Origin: JANQTF01 sp036835375
Lineage (GTDB): Bacteria; Bacteroidota; Bacteroidia; J057
NCBI GenBank assembly: GCA_036835375.1
Contig: DAITMB010000208.1
Location: 1-5,263, forward strand
Direction: 5' to 3'
Length of the DNA stretch: 5,263 bases
The notes below the pieces were generated by a model, which was not told the DNA's origin, searched no databases, and was given only the letters and a program-made list of their open reading frames with translations. Position numbers and translations under genes: made by a program. Shown in pieces: positions 1 to 5,263 of this stretch (the stretch's first letter is position 1; each line of letters begins with the position of its first letter).

Positions 1-611
1 ATCACGACTCCGCGCTCTTTCTCGATTTCTTCTGGCTCAAAAGAGACGTCTGTAGCCCAATCTTCCAGAATTTGGAAGCCTTTGTTGAATTTTTCCTGAT
101 CATTGGTAGGAAGCCGAAGCATGTACACCGTTTCGTCAAAGCTGGTGTAGGCATTGAGGTGTGCGCCAAAGCGCATCCCGATCCCTTCCAAATAATCGAC
201 GAGTTCACTTTTGGGAAAATTCAGCGTGCCATTGAAGCACATATGCTCCACAAAGTGAGCCAGCCCTACCTGGTCATCGGCTTCTTGCATAGAACCCGCG
301 TTCACGGCGAGTCGAAGTTCGGCGATGCCTTCGGGCTTGGTATTTTTGCGGACGTAGTAGGTGAGTCCATTGGCCAGCACGCCGGTCTTTACCTGAGGAT
401 CGAAAGCAATGATTGTCTTTGTGGCCGGATTGGCCGCGATAGAAGAAGGAGCAGGGGCGGGTGTCTCCACGACAGCCGGAGCCTTCGTTGTCGCAAGATT
501 CGGATCAGGTGAATCCTTTTGGGATCTACACCCGATGAGCACAAGCATCAAGGCTATGATGACCCCGAGATGGTGCAAGCGGTGGCTAAAAATGAGCAAA
601 GAATGTTTCAT
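1..611 (-). CDS. M16 family zinc metallopeptidase lipoprotein (insulinase/PqqL-like), N-terminal part
   Basis: A frame opens at the ATG at 611 and runs open off the left edge (203 full codons), so the C-terminus is missing. Seen: a signal peptide with hydrophobic residues 15-27 and lipobox L-I-G-C (Cys28), then a Pro/Ala/Thr-rich linker (about 29-66), then the start of an M16 peptidase domain. The inverted zinc motif H-F-V-E-H is at residues 119-123 (His119 and His123 as ligands, Glu122 as catalytic base). The E-K-E-R-G-V-V stretch at 197-203 supplies the expected third ligand, Glu199, about 76 residues later. Known of the family: secreted two-domain M16 peptidases of this type are usually around 900 residues, so perhaps a fifth is visible. 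Inferred role: a membrane-anchored periplasmic endopeptidase degrading peptides. All active-site residues in view are intact. No Shine-Dalgarno precedes the start. It has its own promoter at 690-721, so it is probably not co-transcribed with the lipoprotein gene upstream. Family assignment is very sure; substrate is unknown. Confidence 0.94.
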   Translation of the reverse strand, partial: MKHSLLIFSHRLHHLGVIIALMLVLIGCRSQKDSPDPNLATTKAPAVVETPAPAPSSIAANPATKTIIAFDPQVKTGVLANGLTYYVRKNTKPEGIAELRLAVNAGSMQEADDQVGLAHFVEHMCFNGTLNFPKSELVDYLEGIGMRFGAHLNAYTSFDETVYMLRLPTNDQEKFNKGFQILEDWATDVSFEPEEIEKERGVV

Positions 612-660
612 TTGAGATAAAAGTTCTAGCGAGAGAATTTATTTAAAAAAAAGGAGTCCA

Positions 661-684
661 GTCTTCCACTAATAGTTAGAAGAC
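661..684 (-). promoter_or_regulatory. Imperfect hairpin at predicted 5' end of the M16 peptidase mRNA
   Basis: On the minus strand GTCTTC (684-679) pairs with GAAGAC (666-661), and an inner ACT/AGT pair (676-674 with 670-668) gives a 24-nt stem with small internal mismatches. It starts five bases after the promoter's TAnnTTTG element, so it would form at or within a few bases of the 5' end of the transcript. It could stabilise the 73-nt leader or be a DNA operator half. A T8 run on the minus strand (652-645) follows only after eight further bases, which is too far for a normal terminator. Function is inferred. Confidence 0.3.
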
Positions 685-689
685 CTTTC

Positions 690-721
690 CAAAGATACCC
701 TTCTCTTGAAGGGAATTCAAA
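690..721 (-). promoter_or_regulatory. Bacteroidota-type sigma promoter for the M16 peptidase gene, with inverted repeat in the spacer
   Basis: Read on the minus strand, TTTG (721-718) is followed by a 20-bp spacer and then TATCTTTG (697-690). This matches the Bacteroidota primary-sigma consensus TTTG-N19-21-TAnnTTTG at every fixed position. Transcription should start near 683-686, giving a leader of about 73 nt before the ATG at 611. The spacer contains a perfect inverted repeat, CCCTTC-N4-GAAGGG (698-713), a possible operator. The same repeat could alternatively be a weak terminator for the lipoprotein gene upstream, but no T-tract follows it on the minus strand. Confidence 0.72.
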
Positions 722-784
722 TACATGAGGATAGATTTTTTTGTTCAAGTGACTCAACCGGCACACCTCAGTCCAGCCTAGCCT

Positions 785-1828
785 TTAAGCCCCACAATCG
801 AGGGTAGCCAAGTCCAGAATGAGAAGTTTCCAGGTGCCGTTGATTTCGCCAAGACCTATCACCCAGGCAGAGGCCGTGTCGATGATTTTGACCTGCACGG
901 CGGCTTCTACTTTGCGTGCATGGGCCCACTCCTCTGCGCTATATTGCTGTAAATCAGCCGCTTCTACATCCTCCATCATCGTGGTCAACTCTCGATACGG
1001 CTCGTCGAGTCTGGCGAGGAAGGTGCCATTTTTGGAGAAAAGGTCGTCGCAATCGAATTTTGGCAGCTCGGCCTGCTCCACCCGCGTCGAGAGCGAAGGC
1101 GTGCCATCTTGTAGCCATGAGGCGATTTCGCCGATTGACTGAGGTGAATCCAACTTGTATGGCATGGGGTAAGCTCCGGGCTTGACCAGCATCATAGGAG
1201 AGAGGTCGCTGGCAAAATAAGGCGAGAGTTTTCCTAATTCACCCGACTGTAAAATGCGGAGAATTTCTTCCGCTGCGGCTCGCCCTTGGGCTAGGGGATC
1301 TGCGGAGCGTGATTGACTGGTCGTGGCGATAGATTCATAGCTCACCATCAGGTCATTTGCATCGAAAATCACGCGATTGGTGAAAGGCTCAGCGACTCGC
1401 TGGCCGTCATTGACCCGAACGAAGGAGACTTGCCCCGAAAATTCTGCCATCACCTCGCCATCTGGAAGATTGGTGAGGCGCAAGGTCGCGGGATCCATCA
1501 CCATGATCCGATCATCGACTTGCTTGAATCCGTTGCGAAGGCTTTGGCCTATCTGTGCGCGGGGAAGCTCTTTCCCGAAAAAATTCCGAACCACCGGCGT
1601 AAAAAATTCAGTCTCGTCAATCTGCTCCTGTTCTAAGGCCTGGTAATACGCTTTGAGTTTTTCCTCGATTTGAAGCTCTCGCGGGTGGAGCGCAGGTGCC
1701 ACCTCTGGCTGCTCCACGGCAACCTGATTGTTGTCTGATACTTGATCCTGCCCCGCAGGAGTGTCATTGCAGCCAAACAGAAGCAAGATCAAGGAGGAAG
1801 CGAAAGAAAGAAGCAGGAGATGACGCAT
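785..1828 (-). CDS. Lipoprotein of unknown function, probable NTF2-like domain plus a Bacteroidota-type C-terminal domain
   Basis: A complete gene of 347 codons, ATG at 1828 and TAA at 787-785. The signal peptide has a long leucine-rich core (residues 4-18) and lipobox L-F-G-C with lipid-bearing Cys20; the mature start is polar and acidic, followed by a Val/Pro/Glu-rich linker to about residue 48. Residues 51-168 run helix-rich (L-K-A-Y-Y-Q-A-L at 58-65) into beta-rich segments ending in N-R-V-I-F-D and S-Y-E-S-I, a layout that recalls NTF2/SnoaL-like folds. Residues 181-347 form a second region with K-F-D-C (257-260), a G-T-W-K-L near the end and a C-terminal D-C-G-A. That ending resembles uncharacterised Bacteroidota proteins I recall, but this is unverified. 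Cys260 and Cys345 are the only mature-chain cysteines besides Cys20 and could form a disulfide. No catalytic motif is evident. Probable site: periplasm or outer membrane. No Shine-Dalgarno precedes the start. The coding call is secure, the function unknown. Confidence 0.9.
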   Translation of the reverse strand: MRHLLLLSFASSLILLLFGCNDTPAGQDQVSDNNQVAVEQPEVAPALHPRELQIEEKLKAYYQALEQEQIDETEFFTPVVRNFFGKELPRAQIGQSLRNGFKQVDDRIMVMDPATLRLTNLPDGEVMAEFSGQVSFVRVNDGQRVAEPFTNRVIFDANDLMVSYESIATTSQSRSADPLAQGRAAAEEILRILQSGELGKLSPYFASDLSPMMLVKPGAYPMPYKLDSPQSIGEIASWLQDGTPSLSTRVEQAELPKFDCDDLFSKNGTFLARLDEPYRELTTMMEDVEAADLQQYSAEEWAHARKVEAAVQVKIIDTASAWVIGLGEINGTWKLLILDLATLDCGA

Positions 1829-2094
1829 GCAAGGCAGGGATGTGAAGTGAAACGCGGGTGTGAAGGATTCAGATCTTCAACATTCTGTAAAGGTAGTGGA
1901 AGATGCAAGCCCTTTGCTTAGACTTATAGCGTTAAAACGAATGAACAGACCAAAAAAGTTAAACAAAATCCAACTCCAATCTGTTTTCCTTGGATAAATG
2001 AAGATTAACTTCGCCCTTCCTACTTCAACCCCCTTCGCGTTCAAAATTGATCATTTTTTCAATATTTATCCTCACCATTTAATTCTCTCTTATC
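1829..2094. other. Divergent intergenic region between the lipoprotein gene and the MerR/B12 regulator gene
   Basis: This 266-bp gap must hold both outward promoters. It becomes AT-rich from about 1920 onward. No exact TTTG-N19-21-TAnnTTTG match was found on either strand. Near matches to the downstream element exist on the minus strand: TACCTTTA at 1895-1888, and TAACTTTT within 1954-1970. On the plus strand there is TAACTTCG near 2006-2013. None has a well-spaced TTTG partner. The plus frame from 1998 that enters the regulator gene in another frame looks spurious. No RNA gene or riboswitch was recognised. Confidence 0.5.
2043..2058. promoter_or_regulatory. Imperfect AT-rich palindrome upstream of the MerR/B12 gene, possible operator
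   Basis: AAAATTGATCATTTTT is a 16-bp near-palindrome centred on TGATCA, with one mismatched pair. It ends 36 bases before the GTG start. MerR-family regulators commonly bind dyads and often control their own genes, so an autoregulatory operator is possible. AT-rich DNA produces such dyads by chance, so confidence is low. Confidence 0.22.
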
Positions 2095-3024
2095 GTGGCC
2101 CGTTATTCGATCAAGGATTTAGAAAAACTCTCCAATATCAAAGCTCACACGCTACGGGTGTGGGAGCAGCGATACGAGATCATCGCGCCCAAACGCACCA
2201 GCACCAATATTCGCTATTACGACGACGCTGATCTTCAGCTTATTCTGAATATTTCCTTTCTCAATCGAAACGGCCACAAGATTTCGCACATTGCGGAGAT
2301 GTCCGCAGAAGAGATTCGCGGCTTAGTGATCTCCATTTCCGATTCGAACCTCGAGTTTCCCAATCAGGTGAATGCCTTGGTCATTGCAATGGTCAATCTC
2401 AATGAGGAGCGATTTGAGAAAATCATTTCGACAAACACACTTCAATTTGGCTTCGAAAAAACGATGTTGCACATCGTGTATCCGTTTTTGTCACGCGTCG
2501 GCATTCTGTGGCAAACGGGGAGCATCAACCCCGCTCACGAGCATTTTATCACCAATCTGATTCGCCAAAAGCTCATCGTGGCAATCGATGGACAGATTTC
2601 CCCGCAGAATCCTTCTGCCAAGAAATATGCACTGTTTCTCCCTGAAGGCGAGCTTCATGAGCTAAGTCTCTTGTTTGCGACTTATCTCATTAAGTCTCGG
2701 CACAACCGCGCCATTTACCTGGGGCGAGGCCTTCCGCTCAAGGACATTGAAATTATCGTGGACCTCTATGAGCCTGATTATGTGATGACGATCATCACGA
2801 GCTATCCCAACAAAGAAGAGATTGTTTCTTATGTGCGGGAATTGCTCAAAAAGTGCCCCGGAAAGACCGTCCTTCTCTCTGGTTATCAGGTAATTCAAGC
2901 CAGAAAAGAGTTGAAAGCACTCAAAGGCGTAGAGGTATTCGAAGAAATGATGGACATGATTCATTTCATTGATGACCACAGCGAGCGGCCCTTTTCCCTC
3001 AATCAGGTGAGTCGAACCGCGTAA
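2095..3024 (+). CDS. MerR-family transcriptional regulator with cobalamin-binding domain (CarH/LitR-like architecture)
   Basis: A 309-residue protein with three parts. Residues 3-75 are a MerR winged helix (Y-S-I-K-D-L-E at 4-10, L-R-V-W-E-Q-R-Y at 20-27, N-I-R-Y-Y at 38-42). Residues about 88-168 form the four-helix cobalamin cap with the W-x9-E-H signature (Trp139, Glu149, His150). Residues about 175-292 are the Rossmann-type B12 domain with E-x-H-x-x-S at 186-191, where His188 is the expected lower cobalt ligand. Known of the family: CarH-type proteins bind adenosylcobalamin, repress DNA in the dark and release it in light, often controlling carotenoid genes. Here Gln140 sits where Thermus CarH has the upper ligand His132, and Ser191 replaces the usual Gly, so light sensing by the CarH bis-His route is doubtful. 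No carotenoid genes are in view. The GTG start at 2095 is the first usable one after an in-frame TAA at 2080-2082; no Shine-Dalgarno precedes it. The gene is monocistronic, ending at the terminator at 3073-3110. Targets are unknown. Confidence 0.95.
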   Translation: MARYSIKDLEKLSNIKAHTLRVWEQRYEIIAPKRTSTNIRYYDDADLQLILNISFLNRNGHKISHIAEMSAEEIRGLVISISDSNLEFPNQVNALVIAMVNLNEERFEKIISTNTLQFGFEKTMLHIVYPFLSRVGILWQTGSINPAHEHFITNLIRQKLIVAIDGQISPQNPSAKKYALFLPEGELHELSLLFATYLIKSRHNRAIYLGRGLPLKDIEIIVDLYEPDYVMTIITSYPNKEEIVSYVRELLKKCPGKTVLLSGYQVIQARKELKALKGVEVFEEMMDMIHFIDDHSERPFSLNQVSRTA

Positions 3025-3038
3025 TTTATTGAGTCGCT

Positions 3039-3070
3039 TTTTTTTATCGAAGATTCATCCCTTAGCTTTG
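3039..3070 (+). promoter_or_regulatory. Possible promoter abutting the regulator's terminator
   Basis: TAGCTTTG (3063-3070) matches TAnnTTTG exactly. A T8 run (3038-3045) supplies a TTTT in place of TTTG at 19-20 bp upstream. Start of transcription would fall around 3075-3077, inside the left arm of the terminator stem, so transcripts from here would lack most of that arm and could read on to lysS. The poor upstream element keeps this tentative. Confidence 0.25.
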
Positions 3071-3072
3071 AA

Positions 3073-3110
3073 CCCGGAATTGAAGGAGCGCCTTCGCTTC
3101 CGGGATTTTT
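3073..3110 (+). terminator. Rho-independent terminator of the MerR/B12 gene
   Basis: The outer stem CCCGGAA (3073-3079) pairs with TTCCGGG (3098-3104), and the inner stem GAAGG (3082-3086) pairs with CCTTC (3091-3095). A 2x2 internal loop separates the stems and the apical loop is AGCG. After one A, a T5 run (3106-3110) follows. That makes twelve paired bases, mostly GC in the outer stem. It lies 48 bases after the regulator's stop codon and well before lysS, so it separates the two transcription units. Confidence 0.87.
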
Positions 3111-3170
3111 CTAGCTCATGCTTTTGCACAGCAACATGCGAATGTTATCGGCCCGAATGCAGTGTCAAGG

Positions 3171-3203
3171 TTGGTGACTAGACAGCCAAAGAGAATAGAT
3201 TTC
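3171..3203 (+). promoter_or_regulatory. Candidate lysS promoter
   Basis: TTGG (3171-3174), a 21-bp spacer, then TAGATTTC (3196-3203) gives seven of eight matches to TAnnTTTG if the two free positions are counted as matching, at acceptable spacing. It would start transcription about 55-60 bases before the lysS ATG. The upstream element is only an approximate match, so the call is weak. Confidence 0.25.
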
Positions 3204-3266
3204 GCCCTCTCGGTCACTGTGTAAAGCATTCAACTTTCCCAACCTTTTCCCAACTTCATCTCCAGC

Positions 3267-4991
3267 ATGGATCACCTTTTTTTATCGGATCAGGAATTAC
3301 AACGCCGCGAAGAACTCGCACAGTTACGCGCATTGGGCATAGAACCCTATCCCGCCGAGACCTATCCCGTCAACATGAAGGCCCTGACCATCGAGCAAAC
3401 CTTTGAAGAGGGAGTAGCTGGATTTGAGGAAGTGTGTCTGGCGGGTCGCATCACCAACAAGCGCATCATGGGTAAGGCGTCTTTCGCTGAGTTGGAAGAC
3501 AGCACGGGTAAAGTGCAGCTTTATTTGCAGCGCGACGAACTCTGTCCCGACGAGGACAAGACCTTATATAATGAAGTTTTCAAAAAACTCATTTCCCTCG
3601 GCGACTTTATCGGTGTCAAAGGCGCTTGCTTCATGACCCAGACTGGCGAGAAGACAGTCAAAGTGACTTCGCTTACCCTGCTCTCAAAAATTCTTCGCCC
3701 CATCCCGTTTTCCAAAGAAAAGGATGGGCATGTGTACGAAACCCTCACCGACACCGAGCAGCGCTACCGAATGCGCTATCTCGACCTGATCGTTCACCCT
3801 GAGACCCGGGAGACCTTTCGCAAGCGGAGCCTGCTTATTCGCTCTATGCGCGAATTCCTTCACGATAAGGGCTATCTGGAGGTAGAAACCCCCATTCTAC
3901 AGCCGATCTATGGCGGCGCGGCGGCTCGTCCCTTCAAGACCCATCACAACACCCTCAACATGCCGCTCTACCTGCGGATCGCGAATGAGCTTTATCTCAA
4001 GCGCTTGATCGTGGGCGGTTTTGATGGCGTGTTTGAATTCGGCAAAGACTTCCGCAACGAGGGAATGTCTCGCTTTCACAATCCCGAATTCACCATGATG
4101 GAGCTGTATGTAGCTTATAAGGACTATCAGTGGATGATGGATTTGGTGGAGGAAATGGTAGAACAAATCGCCTTGGATGTGACTGGGAGCACCGAAATAC
4201 AAGTAGGTGAGCATCTCATCTCCTTTGCCCGGCCATGGAAGCGATACACCATGTATGGCGCTATTGAGGCTTATACAGGCATTGATATTTCGGCGATGGA
4301 CGAGGCCCAGCTTCGGGAAGTCGCTGGATCACTTCAAGTTCCCGTGGACGCGACAATGGGCAGGGGCAAGCTGATCGACGAAATTTTTGGCGAAAAAGTA
4401 GAACATCTCCTCATTCAGCCCACCTTCATCACCGATTACCCGGTGGAGATGAGCCCGCTGGCGAAGAAGCACAGTACCCAGGAGGGACTGGTGGAGCGAT
4501 TCGAAGCAATTTGCAACGGGAAGGAGATCTGCAATGCCTTTTCTGAGCTAAATGACCCACTGGACCAGCGAGCGAGGTTTGAAGCACAGCTCGAATTAGG
4601 GAAGCGTGGCGACGCCGAGGCCATGATGCTCGACGAAGATTTTCTTCGCGCGTTGGAATTCGGAATGCCGCCAACTGCTGGATTGGGGATCGGGATTGAC
4701 CGCATCGCGATGATCATCACCAACCAACCTTCGATCCAGGACGTCTTGCTTTTTCCGCAAATGAAGCCAGAGGCGCTGCCTGTGCATGCGAGCAAAGAAG
4801 CCTTCGCAGAACGCGGAGTTCCAGCCGAGTGGATCGCTCCCCTCCAAAAGTCAGGGATTTGGACCCTGGAAGCGCTCAGCGATGCCAATCCCAACAAACT
4901 ATTTCAAGATCTTTGCGGGATAAACAAAAAATTCAAGCTCAACCTGAGCAATCCAGATCTTGAACACGTCAAATCATGGGTGGAAGGATAA
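3267..4991 (+). CDS. lysS: Lysyl-tRNA synthetase, class II
   Basis: Complete at 574 codons. The enzyme charges tRNA-Lys with lysine using ATP, in the cytoplasm. Residues about 55-145 are the OB-fold anticodon-binding domain (V-C-L-A-G-R-I at 56-62). Class II motif 1 lies around 190-215, ending in V-E-T-P-I-L. Motif 2 lies at 257-283 with F-R-N-E-G (Arg263, Glu265) and H-N-P-E-F-T at 271-276. Motif 3 lies at 472-482, G-L-G-I-G-I-D-R with Arg479, and the Q-D-V-L-L-F-P that normally ends the enzyme follows. About 75 further residues make it longer than the roughly 505-residue E. coli protein. That tail contains a helix-rich segment (G-V-P-A-E-W-I at 517-523, N-P-N-K-L-F at 541-546) resembling helix-hairpin-helix modules, and I recall similar extensions in Bacteroidota LysRS. 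The ATG at 3267 gives the expected N-terminus. No Shine-Dalgarno precedes it. A T7 run sits at codons 4-6. No clear terminator follows in 4992-5073. Confidence 0.99.
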   Translation: MDHLFLSDQELQRREELAQLRALGIEPYPAETYPVNMKALTIEQTFEEGVAGFEEVCLAGRITNKRIMGKASFAELEDSTGKVQLYLQRDELCPDEDKTLYNEVFKKLISLGDFIGVKGACFMTQTGEKTVKVTSLTLLSKILRPIPFSKEKDGHVYETLTDTEQRYRMRYLDLIVHPETRETFRKRSLLIRSMREFLHDKGYLEVETPILQPIYGGAAARPFKTHHNTLNMPLYLRIANELYLKRLIVGGFDGVFEFGKDFRNEGMSRFHNPEFTMMELYVAYKDYQWMMDLVEEMVEQIALDVTGSTEIQVGEHLISFARPWKRYTMYGAIEAYTGIDISAMDEAQLREVAGSLQVPVDATMGRGKLIDEIFGEKVEHLLIQPTFITDYPVEMSPLAKKHSTQEGLVERFEAICNGKEICNAFSELNDPLDQRARFEAQLELGKRGDAEAMMLDEDFLRALEFGMPPTAGLGIGIDRIAMIITNQPSIQDVLLFPQMKPEALPVHASKEAFAERGVPAEWIAPLQKSGIWTLEALSDANPNKLFQDLCGINKKFKLNLSNPDLEHVKSWVEG

Positions 4992-5073
4992 AGCTGCATA
5001 ATTTATCCACGCACATACACTCAGATTCGTCGGATTTTTTTCAGATATTTGACCCGACATTACAGAACACCAC

Positions 5074-5263
5074 ATGGGGACGAAGCAATTCTCCCTGTCC
5101 CTCAAGGATCAAGCTATTATGCTGCTGAATGAGCACCCGGAGCGCGAGGATGAAATCATCGACGATTCCCAGAACCAAGAGAATCCCGAATCTATCCAGC
5201 CCGCGAACCTTGCGCCTGAAACAGGCGATGAAACAGGCAAGGACGTGTCAACGCCCATCGAAA
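5074..5263 (+). CDS. Unrecognised acidic protein, N-terminal part
   Basis: An ATG at 5074 opens a frame that stays open to the right edge (63 codons). An in-frame TGA at 5050-5052 makes this the first possible start. It begins 82 bases after the lysS stop on the same strand. Residues 1-18 are mixed and weakly helical (S-L-S-L-K-D-Q-A-I-M-L-L); after that the chain is hydrophilic and acidic, with 15 Asp/Glu against 4 Lys/Arg overall, and looks disordered. There is no signal peptide or membrane segment. A 12-nt in-frame repeat (TGAAACAGGC at 5217-5226 and 5229-5238) encodes a duplicated E-T-G. No Shine-Dalgarno precedes it. I do not recognise the family; acidic disordered N-termini occur on many Bacteroidota cytoplasmic proteins. 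The call rests on the open frame, strand, position and lack of competing frames. Confidence 0.68.
   Translation, partial: MGTKQFSLSLKDQAIMLLNEHPEREDEIIDDSQNQENPESIQPANLAPETGDETGKDVSTPIE

Noticed and set aside
72..512. Plus-strand open frame of 146 codons
   Set aside because: It is antisense to the M16 peptidase, whose frame carries the full zinc motif; the plus-strand product resembles nothing.
698..713. CCCTTC-N4-GAAGGG as a terminator for the lipoprotein gene
   Set aside because: No T-tract follows on the minus strand (the next bases are TATCTTTGG), and the repeat sits exactly between two consensus promoter elements.
1873..1904. ATCTTC ... GAAGAT inverted repeat in the divergent gap
   Set aside because: Six pairs separated by 20 bases with no T-tract and no link to a promoter; probably chance.
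1998..2231. Plus-strand open frame of 77 codons starting in the divergent gap
   Set aside because: More than half overlaps the regulator's winged-helix region in another frame, and the product is low-complexity with no family likeness.
3133..3146. AACAT-N4-ATGTT inverted repeat upstream of lysS
   Set aside because: A 5-bp dyad in a 150-bp gap is expected by chance and has no promoter element at a meaningful distance.
3111..3266. Possible lysine riboswitch or T-box leader before lysS
   Set aside because: No conserved riboswitch core, T-box sequence or anti-terminator/terminator pair was seen, and T-boxes are not expected in Bacteroidota.
4436..4897. Minus-strand open frame of 153 codons
   Set aside because: It lies wholly antisense to the motif 3 and C-terminal region of lysS, and its serine-rich product is typical of a shadow frame.
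5029..5058. GTCGG ... CCGAC pairing with a T7 run after lysS
   Set aside because: The stem is only five pairs, and the T-run lies inside the 20-base loop rather than after the stem, so it is not a terminator.

Overview
The window looks like ordinary chromosome from a Bacteroidota bacterium of middling GC content; a Saprospiria-like lineage is only a guess. The reasons are: (i) none of the five gene starts has a Shine-Dalgarno sequence; (ii) one promoter matches the Bacteroidota consensus TTTG-N19-21-TAnnTTTG exactly; (iii) the MerR/B12 regulator, the lysyl-tRNA synthetase with its C-terminal extension and the M16 peptidase lipoprotein all read like Bacteroidota versions of their families; (iv) two of the five genes encode lipoproteins.

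Layout. Positions 1-611 (minus) hold the N-terminal 203 codons of a periplasmic M16 zinc peptidase lipoprotein; the gene runs off the left edge. Its 173-bp upstream spacer carries a consensus promoter (690-721). An inverted repeat fills most of that promoter's spacer, and a second imperfect hairpin (661-684) falls at the predicted 5' end of the mRNA. Positions 785-1828 (minus) encode a two-domain lipoprotein of unknown function, with a probable NTF2-like first domain. A 266-bp divergent intergenic region (1829-2094) separates it from a plus-strand gene (2095-3024, GTG start) for a MerR-family regulator with a cobalamin-binding C-terminal half (CarH/LitR architecture). That gene ends at a strong intrinsic terminator (3073-3110). 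After a 242-bp gap comes lysS (3267-4991, plus), complete and with all class II motifs. From 5074 to the right edge an unrecognised acidic ORF begins (plus, partial).

The genes do not form an evident pathway or operon: the two minus-strand genes appear to be transcribed separately, and the regulator is closed off from lysS by a terminator. I see no mobile element, CRISPR array, tRNA, rRNA or defence system. The points most worth a second look are the operator-like repeat inside the M16 promoter, the changed cobalamin-site residues in the CarH-like regulator (Gln where the CarH upper-ligand His sits, and Ser at the Gly of the DxHxxG-type motif), and the uncharacterised lipoprotein.
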